A stretch of DNA of 5,175 bases from Nitrospirota bacterium (GTDB lineage: Bacteria; Nitrospirota; Nitrospiria; Nitrospirales; UBA8639), in NCBI GenBank assembly GCA_003233615.1, contig QIMB01000021.1:1-5175 (forward strand). Reading direction: 5' to 3'. Both the position numbers and the translations under genes were made by a program. Shown piece by piece: positions 1 to 5,175 of this stretch (positions within the stretch are counted from its first letter, which is position 1; the number at the start of each line of letters is the position of its first letter). The notes under the pieces were generated by a model that saw nothing but the letters and a program-made list of their open reading frames with translations, ran no database searches and had not been told where the DNA came from.

Positions 1-2153
1 ACTATTTCAGTATCAGTTCCTCTGACGCCAGAAATATGTCGGCTTGCTGGCACACTGGATTTACTTGATGGATGGAGGTCTGCGAAAGTGGGTGCCGCCC
101 TCCCAGAGGAATACACAAGACCGTCTCGATTCAGTATTGAGTTGAGGCGGTTTCGTGTTCTCCGATTCATTTGTTTGTTCTTTTCTGTCGTAGCATCTGC
201 AATGACAGCACGACTCATATCATGCACAATCGCAAAACCATTTATCCGGATAGCTCCCACTTCCACAAATCCCTTGTTCGTCCATTTGACAAAATCAAGA
301 TGATCCTTGCCCGTATCGCTCGCAACACTGTGGTTGATCCGATCCGGTTCATTAACTGTTGCCACAAGATCATTTACGTCCAATACACCATGTTTAGAGA
401 TTATCCCTTTGGCATTTTTGTAATTAAGTTGTATCTCTAACCCAGCAAGATCTTTTTTGTCTGTAAGTTTATCTGTAACACTGCCAATGACACGGCCATC
501 GTTTACATCATGTGTTATTTTCCCACTCTTTATTTCAATCCCATTAGACACAAATTGTTGCAATGGTTTGGAAACAGGAATAAACAACTTGCCAATACTT
601 GCAGTCCTGTCGCCAGTAGCAGATATATTAGTATCTTTAATCACAGGGAATTTTCCTTCTTCTGGTTGCTTGGGAGCCCCTAATTTTTTCTCTGGGACTT
701 CTGGTTTTGGTTTTTCTGGTACTGGTTTAGGAGCTGGTTCAGGAATCGGTTTCTCTCCAAATATAAGTTCCTTCGGCTTTTCTTCCACAATTTCAATTCC
801 AATTTCACGTTTGCTCTTTTCATTTTGAGCTTTCTTAACTTCCGCCTCTGCTTGCTTCTGGAAAGAAGGGGATTTGCTAGTAAGGAAATCTCGAGCATTG
901 TTTATTTCTACCATCCGTTGTGTCGACCCCCCAAGATCTGGAGAGTGTTTCAGTGCAAGTTTTCTGTAAGCAACCTTTATTTCCGCAAGTGAAGCATTTT
1001 CTTTTACTCCCAACACATCCGCCGACTGCTGTCGCATTATCTTTTCTGCTTGTTCTCCACTTATGAAGCCGTGCCTCCCTCTGCCTCCAGTTCTTAATAA
1101 AGCATCTATTACACCAAAAGATATGCCAGCAAGGATTGAATCCTCCTGTGATCCACCAGAGAGTGCTGTGAGCCCATATCCAAGCCCAACGGAAGCTGGG
1201 ATAGACAGTTTAAGGGTTTTTATTAAGCCGATTCCCGTTAGAGGGACAGATAGTGCCGCATCAAAAGCCATCTGCTTCATGCGTGCCTTGAAATCTCCTG
1301 CGAGTTCAGGATTTAATTGCCCAAAAGTCGTAAGCGCACCAGCGTTGATCAAAAGAGGAGTCGCCACTTTCGAAAATCGAGGATAAGTATTCATAAATTT
1401 CACATAAGTAGACGACTTTTGGCTCAGTGAAAAAAGGCCAGAGCTAATCAATTTGATCCCACCGAAGAATCCTACTGTTTCTGAAAATGTCTTAAAAAAC
1501 TTCTGTGAGATATTCTCCGGTGCTGCGTTCTTGGTTTTATAGAATCCTCTTGTAATACTACTTAGTGCCTCTGTCCCAAACTGTGCAGTCTTTAGAATCT
1601 CTATCCCCAAGAGATCCCTCTCTGTGGAAAGATATTGAATTCCATCCGCCGCTTCCTTGAAGAAAGTTGCAGGAGAGGCGCGTCTTGTGACATTTGGTTG
1701 GATACTACGATATGGCCTGTCTTTTATGATAGGTGGGTTTTCTCCTCTTTGGAATAATCGGAAATCACTGTTTGCAAGAAACTCTGCGGGCTTCTCAATC
1801 ATTATGTTGTTTATCCAGTTCGAAACATTGTTTGAGAATTGGGGTAGTTTATCAAGATTCTCCTTAAAAAGTCCTTTGAATTGTTTTTGGATTCTAGCAT
1901 TTGCCTCTTTCTGTATCGTTTCTTGCGTTACTGGATTATCTGATTCTGGTTTGAAAAAACTAGAAATTTTATCCCAAGTGTCTTTCTTCTGGGGTTCAGA
2001 AGCGAAGGTCAAGGAATTATCCTCTATTGCACTCTGCAATCCTTGTATATATTCCTTTGGTTGATCAACCAAAGGAATATATGCCTCTGGGGCAAAAACA
2101 TCGGATCCACTTTGGTTTGATTTTCCTACAGGTGTAAGCGGTTGATATGCCAT
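1..2153 (-). CDS. Large J-domain-containing protein, probable phage structural or ejected protein (3' end outside window)
   Basis: The frame opens at ATG (2151-2153), 4 nt after the TAA of the LysM gene, and stays open for 717 codons to the left edge, so the C-terminus is missing. Seen: a polar helical N-terminal part (about 1-220). Next come several hydrophobic, Gly-rich segments: about 227-243 (VGFFGGIKLISSGLFSL), 263-278, 299-314, 319-334 and 340-353. A J domain lies at about 378-425, a Pro/Lys/Glu linker at about 455-499 and an unrecognised mixed alpha/beta region at 500-717. No signal peptide and no cysteine are visible. J domains normally recruit Hsp70 (DnaK) through an HPD motif, but here that position reads SPD (404-406). 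Hydrophobic Gly-rich stretches mixed with unrelated domains are typical of very large phage polyvalent or ejection proteins, so that class is my inference. A cellular membrane J protein is the alternative. I am sure of the coding call and the J-like domain, and unsure of the role. Confidence 0.88.
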   Translation of the reverse strand, partial: MAYQPLTPVGKSNQSGSDVFAPEAYIPLVDQPKEYIQGLQSAIEDNSLTFASEPQKKDTWDKISSFFKPESDNPVTQETIQKEANARIQKQFKGLFKENLDKLPQFSNNVSNWINNIMIEKPAEFLANSDFRLFQRGENPPIIKDRPYRSIQPNVTRRASPATFFKEAADGIQYLSTERDLLGIEILKTAQFGTEALSSITRGFYKTKNAAPENISQKFFKTFSETVGFFGGIKLISSGLFSLSQKSSTYVKFMNTYPRFSKVATPLLINAGALTTFGQLNPELAGDFKARMKQMAFDAALSVPLTGIGLIKTLKLSIPASVGLGYGLTALSGGSQEDSILAGISFGVIDALLRTGGRGRHGFISGEQAEKIMRQQSADVLGVKENASLAEIKVAYRKLALKHSPDLGGSTQRMVEINNARDFLTSKSPSFQKQAEAEVKKAQNEKSKREIGIEIVEEKPKELIFGEKPIPEPAPKPVPEKPKPEVPEKKLGAPKQPEEGKFPVIKDTNISATGDRTASIGKLFIPVSKPLQQFVSNGIEIKSGKITHDVNDGRVIGSVTDKLTDKKDLAGLEIQLNYKNAKGIISKHGVLDVNDLVATVNEPDRINHSVASDTGKDHLDFVKWTNKGFVEVGAIRINGFAIVHDMSRAVIADATTEKNKQMNRRTRNRLNSILNRDGLVYSSGRAAPTFADLHPSSKSSVPASRHISGVRGTDTEI
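657..749 (-). other. Pro/Lys/Glu-rich linker in the J-domain protein
   Basis: Residues 469-499 contain 11 prolines alternating with Lys and Glu (for example PIPEPAPKPVPEKPKPE). They are preceded by a charged helix (about 430-455, rich in Lys, Glu and Ala). Such sequence is expected to be an extended, stiff spacer. It separates the hydrophobic plus J-domain half from the unrecognised C-terminal region and marks a domain boundary near residue 500. Confidence 0.75.
879..1022 (-). other. Degenerate J domain (HPD replaced by SPD)
   Basis: Residues 378-425 of the large protein. The stretch begins DVLGVKENAS, continues EIKVAYRKLALKHSPDLGGS and ends EINNARDFL. It follows the J-domain pattern LGV-x-x-x-A-(x)3-EIK-x-AYRKLAL-K-x-HPD-x-GGS-(x)n-EIN-A-DFL. 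Leu381 to Asp406 spans 25 residues, the same as Leu10 to Asp35 in E. coli DnaJ, so the alignment is ungapped and Ser404 falls exactly on DnaJ His33, with His403 one place early. The short loop after HPD (GGS, then IN-A-DFL) is most like the compact Tim14/Pam18-type J domains, which also follow a membrane segment. The family motif HPD is needed to stimulate Hsp70 ATPase, so loss of the His predicts a non-stimulating or altered partner interaction. Confidence 0.85.
2047..2082. repeat. Perfect 36-bp palindrome inside the start of the J-domain gene
   Basis: The 18-nt arm atatattcctttggttga at 2047-2064 is followed directly by its exact reverse complement at 2065-2082, with no spacer. The centre is in TTGATCAA, which contains GATC. 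The next pair outward mismatches (T2046 and G2083, a possible G-U wobble in RNA), and the pair beyond that matches. It lies in codons 24-36 of the J-domain gene, starting 71 nt after the A of the ATG. In mRNA it could form a hairpin of about 16 bp with a 4-nt GAUC loop; in DNA it could be a dimeric protein site or a cruciform. It is not a standard terminator: no U tract follows, and the frame reads through it. Confidence 0.9.
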
Positions 2154-2157
2154 TGTT

Positions 2158-3921
2158 TTATGGAATTAAGACTCCTGTATCACTGGTCTCCATAACACTC
2201 AAAAACGCATCCATATAAGAATCGCCTCTCTGCTGACCTAGCTGTTTTACTAAATGGGCTCTAATAATAGACTGACTCTTGCCTTCATTGAGAGATCTCT
2301 GTATATCCGAGGAGACAACCACCGGCACTCCTGCTGTTGCCAGTTTGTTTAATGTTGCTTGTGAAATCACAGTGCTGTCAGATCCTCTCTCTTTTACTTT
2401 GGGCAGTTTTACATTTGAAACACTAAAAGTCCCGTCCGTTCCAATCGAACCAACCGGCTGTATACGATTTCCATTTTCATCTGTAAAAGCACTCAAGAAA
2501 GAGACTTTCGGAGCATCGAATGATTCAGTTACATATTTTACAAATCCCTTGGGCAATCCTGCTTCTATCTCTGATGAACTAATACCAATTTTTGTGCTTG
2601 CATCCAATTTATCATAACTAATATTACCTTTTTTCAATACGCCATACATAACTTGGAGGTTAGCTCGTGCATTGTCAGCAATTTTTTCCTTTTGTGATAT
2701 AGCATCTTTTTCTATTCCTCTAAGTAGGTTGGTCAAACTAATTGCAGAATTAAATTCCTGTTGGTAATCAGCACGGGCATTGTCTATATCCGCACCCAAA
2801 TATTTGACCATAGTGCTCACAACAGTTAATTTCTGATTCAGACGATTTGCAACACCATTTCTTTGAACCTCTAAATCTCTACGAGCTCTTTTATATTGAA
2901 GCTCAACTTGAGACTGCCTCCTTCCGATCTGTAAAACAGAAACTTTCCTTGCGTCTTCTCCCTCAATGGTAGACGCAAAATCTGCATCCAGACTGGCAAT
3001 CTGTTGATCTAATCCGGCGAGTTCTGTTTCAAGTCCTCCCACACCCAGTTCTTTCCTTTTCTTAGCAACTTCTTCTTGTAGAGACGGTGTCTTGTCTCTA
3101 GTCCTTTGAGAAAAAGACTCAATAAGAGCTTTAGCTAGTTTTGCCGAGTTAGAAATATCAACCCCATTCCCAAGAGAAGAGGAGAGGGAATTGAAATCAT
3201 TATTCTCATTTGCGACTGCATCAGCATTTATTCCATCTATTATGGCAAGTCTATCTTGTCCTCCTTGTGGAGTCCCTTGTGTTCCTCCTTGGTTTCCTCT
3301 CTGTGGTAATTTGATTTGTTGCCCAATTTGGATTACATCCGGATTCGTGATTTCCGGATTAAGTCGCAGGAGCTCATTTACAGTAGTCCCAAACTGTCCT
3401 GCGATACCAGACAAGGTAGAGTTGGCAAAGTTGCTACTGCTATATGGTTGAACCACAAAAGATTCCGGAGAACCGCTTGGGGCATTTGGTGGTGGTTTTG
3501 GTTGGGTAGATTGAGCTGGAGGTAGTTTGGATACTGTGATAGGGACTCTATCCCCTGTATCATTTCCCAAACTTACAACAGTGAAAGCATCTTTCCTGTA
3601 GGACGCGCCTCCCGCTACTGTTATCTGATTGCCTAGCTTGTCTCTTAGGACTGTTCCAGTTGGATATACAACATTTGATTTTGACGGATCGTTCAAATCT
3701 CGTTGGAACCTGCTTATTGTTTTGCCCGTGTCTTGTGTATTTGCAGGAGTTTTAGTGTTCCTTGAAACATTTGATGTATTCCTACCACTAATTCGCTGTA
3801 CGGCCGAGGAGTCAGGAGTAAATGTTCCATCTTGATTGAAGATAACCCCCGTGAAATTACTGCCAAAAATACTTCTGGCCTGTTTGCGTGAGAGTTTTGT
3901 TGATGTGGTTATATTCGGCAT
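2158..3921 (-). CDS. LysM-domain coiled-coil protein, probable virion/tail-associated protein
   Basis: 587 residues, starting at ATG 1 nt after the TGA of the small gene upstream. Seen in order: an N-terminal polar region (1-80), a beta-rich piece (about 84-130, with GTVLRDKLGNQITV), a Pro-rich linker (134-153) and a LysM-like domain (154-206). A Gly/Gln-rich low-complexity linker (207-222) leads to a long, mostly helical, heptad-like, highly charged region (about 281-425). The C-terminal part (430-587) contains a beta-turn segment FTDENGNRIQPVG (479-491). There is no signal peptide, membrane segment, cysteine or tryptophan, and I see a single histidine (556). LysM domains bind N-acetylglucosamine-containing glycans such as peptidoglycan. 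With no export signal, the simplest reading is a virion component that meets the host wall during infection. A cytoplasmic or non-classically exported cellular protein is the alternative. The coding call is very sure and the structural role moderate. Confidence 0.93.
   Translation of the reverse strand: MPNITTSTKLSRKQARSIFGSNFTGVIFNQDGTFTPDSSAVQRISGRNTSNVSRNTKTPANTQDTGKTISRFQRDLNDPSKSNVVYPTGTVLRDKLGNQITVAGGASYRKDAFTVVSLGNDTGDRVPITVSKLPPAQSTQPKPPPNAPSGSPESFVVQPYSSSNFANSTLSGIAGQFGTTVNELLRLNPEITNPDVIQIGQQIKLPQRGNQGGTQGTPQGGQDRLAIIDGINADAVANENNDFNSLSSSLGNGVDISNSAKLAKALIESFSQRTRDKTPSLQEEVAKKRKELGVGGLETELAGLDQQIASLDADFASTIEGEDARKVSVLQIGRRQSQVELQYKRARRDLEVQRNGVANRLNQKLTVVSTMVKYLGADIDNARADYQQEFNSAISLTNLLRGIEKDAISQKEKIADNARANLQVMYGVLKKGNISYDKLDASTKIGISSSEIEAGLPKGFVKYVTESFDAPKVSFLSAFTDENGNRIQPVGSIGTDGTFSVSNVKLPKVKERGSDSTVISQATLNKLATAGVPVVVSSDIQRSLNEGKSQSIIRAHLVKQLGQQRGDSYMDAFLSVMETSDTGVLIP
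2647..3081 (-). other. Long helical/coiled-coil region of the LysM protein
   Basis: Residues 281-425 contain almost no Pro and few Gly after residue 296. They carry alternating hydrophobic and charged positions (for example ELAGLDQQIASLDADF, VELQYKRARRDLEVQR, RGIEKDAISQKEKIADNARA). This is the composition expected of an extended coiled coil or helical bundle that would oligomerise the protein or act as a stalk between the LysM domain and the C-terminal part. The heptads were judged by eye. Confidence 0.65.
3304..3462 (-). other. LysM-like domain
   Basis: Residues 154-206 of the 587-residue protein. The core STLSGIAGQFGTTVNELLRL (168-187) is followed by NPEITNPDVIQIGQQIKLP (188-206). This matches the LysM pattern of TL-x-x-IA-x-x-(F/Y)GT-T-V-x-EL-x-x-LNP, then NP-x-x-I-x-x-GQ-x-(I/L)-x-(I/L)P. 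The usual GDT before TL is replaced by ANS, and the leading Y-x-V strand is lengthened (FVVQPYSSSNF). The domain therefore has a divergent N-terminal strand and loop but an intact helix pair and C-terminal strand. Confidence 0.85.
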
Positions 3922-3925
3922 ATCA
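3919..3925 (-). promoter_or_regulatory. TGA-T-ATG stop/start junction, no clear ribosome binding site
   Basis: The small gene's TGA (3923-3925) and the LysM gene's ATG (3919-3921) are separated by one T. The preceding mRNA is A-rich (AATTAAGAAAAAATGAT) without GGAG or AGGA. Translation is probably coupled by re-initiation of the terminating ribosome. No promoter is visible. Confidence 0.6.
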
Positions 3926-4135
3926 TTTTTTCTTAATTATAGCAACATCTTGCTTCAAAGCTCGAATATCTGGCTCAATTATGTTGAAAACTTTATCTTT
4001 TATTGCTTTTACTTCTTCCAGAACAAGCTCTGTATTTAAATTGGTGTCTGTCGTAGCGTTTTCAATCTCTCGTTCGCTGGGCTCACGCCCCAAATATTTG
4101 ACCAACTTATCTTTGTACTGTTTTTTGGTAAACAT
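3923..4135 (-). CDS. Small charged helical protein (70 aa), unknown function
   Basis: I start it at ATG 4133-4135, one base after the TAA of the Gly-rich gene. This gives 70 residues beginning MFTKKQYKDKLVKYLGREPS and ending VAIIKKK. The same frame can be extended upstream to 4243, but those 36 residues would lie over the end of the Gly-rich gene in another frame, so the internal Met is preferred. The protein is rich in Lys, Glu and Asp and almost entirely helical by composition. Its C-terminal 22 residues show heptad spacing of hydrophobics (VFNIIEPDIRALKQDVAIIKKK), suggesting a short coiled coil. There is no Cys, signal or membrane span. It sits between two likely virion genes, so it may be a small tail or assembly factor, but nothing in the sequence identifies a family. 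The coding call is supported by the tight junction on both sides. Confidence 0.75.
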   Translation of the reverse strand: MFTKKQYKDKLVKYLGREPSEREIENATTDTNLNTELVLEEVKAIKDKVFNIIEPDIRALKQDVAIIKKK

Positions 4136-4139
4136 ATTA
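4133..4139 (-). promoter_or_regulatory. TAA-T-ATG stop/start junction, no clear ribosome binding site
   Basis: The Gly-rich gene's TAA (4137-4139) and the small gene's ATG (4133-4135) are separated by a single T, the same layout as at 3919-3925. The upstream mRNA reads AAGATTAGTCTC with no Shine-Dalgarno core. The junction fixes the start of the 70-residue protein and suggests translational coupling. Confidence 0.6.
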
Positions 4140-5168
4140 GAGACTAATCTTAAATTGATATATGATTCCAGCAATTCCAACAGCTCCATCAGCCCCAGAA
4201 GTCCCAGTGTATGTACCTGTACCCCCGACTCCTCCAGTCCCAACAGCTCCTGCTTTCGCTTCTATTGTCCCGTTGTTTGGATTTATGAGCTCGTTATATA
4301 CTAGAATGACCACTCCTCCATTTCCTGCGCCTCCCGCTCCTCCGCCACCGGCACCTCCATTTGGTGTAGCCCCAGTAGCACTCCAACCATCTCCACCGTT
4401 TCCTCCTTTTCCGCCATTGGCACGAATAAATCCGGTGCCTTCTTCAATAACAATTCTCCTCGCATAGACAGCGACAATACCACCATTTACACCTCCGCCA
4501 CCGCCACCTCCGCCACCAGAGGCAGGACTTCCGCTTGCATCTTGACCATCACCGCCACCTCCGCCACCAGCAGCTGTGGCTGCCCCAGTAAATTTAACCA
4601 ATGCTCCTGTAGAAGAAACGTCCAAGAGGGTGGCTAAATGCCAATTTCCAATCAATTTCACGTTTGATGCAGTAGCAATACCAGCCGTGCCAGCCCCTTT
4701 TGCTCCGGTAGTAGTATTTACTGAATCTTTCCCACTTCCTCCTGCGCCAGCATTTGCTCCATTTTGATCGTTAATGGAATTTGACACATTTGTCCCAACT
4801 CCGCCGGGGGTGGCTGTGCCCACCCCACCATTGAAATTGTCACTTCCATTTCCTCCGGCACCAGATGAAGGAGACCCTTTCAAATACCCATCAGTGAGAG
4901 ATTGACCTCCTCCTCCAGCCCCTGCTGTTGTTTGCGCTCCATTATCCCCGTTGTTTCCATCAGCGCCGTCTCTAGCAATTCCCCCAGTTCCTTTAATTTT
5001 TAATTCGTCTTTTACAAAAACTCTATAACCCCCCAGATTAAGAGTAACCCCGGTATTTATAGTGAGCTTGTTGTAGTATTTATCGGAAGTAAGTGTTGTG
5101 TTGGAGGAAATTGTTACATCACCATCTGATCCGTCCCCAAAACTGAAAATCCCTTGATCACTAATCAT
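4137..5168 (-). CDS. Glycine-rich tail-fibre/adhesin-like protein (start possibly outside window)
   Basis: 343 residues from ATG 5166-5168 to TAA 4137-4139. Residues 11-64 form a beta-rich cap (GDGSDGDVTISS, TLTSDKYYNKLTINTGVTL, GYRVFVKDELKIKGTGGI) of a kind I recall from the N-terminus of Gly-rich phage appendage proteins. Residues 65-165 are Gly/Ala/Asn/Asp-rich with collagen-like GADGNNGDNG. A short non-Gly island follows (168-196, with the only Trp at 176). Two Gly tracts (201-206, 218-226) lead into the strand IVAVYARRIVIEEGTGFIRA, another Gly block, the strand VVILVYNELI, and a final strand IIYQFKISL. Gly-rich repeats between strands are compatible with polyglycine-II helix packing, known in the phage S16 gp38 adhesin; that structural reading is inference. 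The frame is open upstream through the last 7 bases, so Met1 may be internal. No Cys or membrane span is visible. It heads this run of four genes. Confidence 0.88.
   Translation of the reverse strand: MISDQGIFSFGDGSDGDVTISSNTTLTSDKYYNKLTINTGVTLNLGGYRVFVKDELKIKGTGGIARDGADGNNGDNGAQTTAGAGGGGQSLTDGYLKGSPSSGAGGNGSDNFNGGVGTATPGGVGTNVSNSINDQNGANAGAGGSGKDSVNTTTGAKGAGTAGIATASNVKLIGNWHLATLLDVSSTGALVKFTGAATAAGGGGGGDGQDASGSPASGGGGGGGGGVNGGIVAVYARRIVIEEGTGFIRANGGKGGNGGDGWSATGATPNGGAGGGGAGGAGNGGVVILVYNELINPNNGTIEAKAGAVGTGGVGGTGTYTGTSGADGAVGIAGIIYQFKISL
4499..4570. repeat. Two 21-bp direct repeats in Gly-codon tracts, 51 bp apart
   Basis: An identical 21-bp unit, containing accgccacctccgccaccag, occurs at 4499-4519 and 4550-4570. 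The offset of 51 bp is exactly 17 codons. On the coding strand the units are GGN triplets for the Gly tracts at residues about 201-206 and 218-223. Recombination or slippage between them would remove or add 17 residues without breaking the frame. The tract at 4492-4517 has nine GG dinucleotides each separated by one base on the coding strand. Confidence 0.85.
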
Positions 5169-5175
5169 ATATTGG

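Noticed and set aside
457..828. Plus-strand open frame of 123 codons
   Set aside because: It lies fully antisense to the J-domain gene. Its Gly/Ser/Phe-rich tail is the reverse reading of the Pro/Lys/Glu linker.
680..898. Minus-strand open frame of 72 codons rich in Lys, Arg and Leu
   Set aside because: A shifted frame within the J-domain gene; the repetitive K/R/N/Q composition comes from its A-rich Lys/Glu codons.
1440..1500. Possible frameshift in the J-domain gene
   Set aside because: A miscount of the A run near the right end of this stretch gives a false TAG. Read with six A residues the frame passes through as KTFSETVGFFGGIKLISSG and joins the flanking protein, so the gene is taken as intact. 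Check against raw reads if in doubt.
1657..2064. Plus-strand open frame of 135 codons from TTG
   Set aside because: Antisense to the start of the J-domain gene, no ribosome binding site and no recognisable protein; it stops within the palindrome region.
2047..2082. Palindrome as a rho-independent terminator
   Set aside because: It is not GC-rich, has no U tract after it on either strand, and sits inside an open frame that continues for almost 700 codons.
4136..4243. N-terminal extension of the small minus-strand protein to 106 residues
   Set aside because: It would overlap the 3' end of the Gly-rich gene by 107 bp in another frame, and the extra residues read as a frame-shifted Gly-rich sequence (many Leu/Gly/Glu). 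ATG at 4135 gives a clean one-base junction.
4162..4467. Plus-strand proline-rich open frame
   Set aside because: It is the antisense of the GGN glycine codons, which read as CCN-type proline on the other strand. No start signal and no independent coding character.

Overview
The window looks like part of the virion or structural-protein module of a tailed bacteriophage or prophage. Four genes on the minus strand run nose to tail, read right to left, with almost no non-coding DNA: the three junctions are 1, 1 and 4 nt long. There are no RNA genes, CRISPR arrays, transposases or terminators. The phage assignment is an inference from protein types and packing; no terminase, portal or capsid gene is present to prove it. 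The host cannot be named. TAA and TGA both end genes here, so a code that reads TGA as an amino acid is unlikely. None of the three visible starts has a good Shine-Dalgarno site. The style of the Gly-rich protein recalls phages from metagenomes, including those of small uncultivated bacteria, but that is only an impression.

In order of transcription: (1) 5168-4137, a 343-residue glycine-rich protein with an N-terminal beta-rich cap, resembling phage tail-fibre or adhesin proteins; its true start may lie beyond the right edge. (2) 4135-3923, a 70-residue charged helical protein. (3) 3921-2158, a 587-residue protein with one LysM-type glycan-binding domain and a long coiled coil. (4) 2153 to beyond base 1, a very large protein of at least 717 residues. 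It has hydrophobic Gly-rich segments, a J domain (DnaJ-like) whose HPD motif reads SPD, a Pro/Lys/Glu linker and an unrecognised C-terminal region that leaves the window on the left.

A plausible joint role, inferred only, is host-surface recognition (Gly-rich adhesin), cell-wall binding (LysM coiled-coil protein) and a large virion or ejected protein. The most unusual items are the degenerate J domain in a large membrane-prone protein, a perfect 36-bp palindrome just inside that gene, an apparently complete absence of cysteine from all four proteins, and an in-frame 21-bp direct repeat in the Gly-rich gene.
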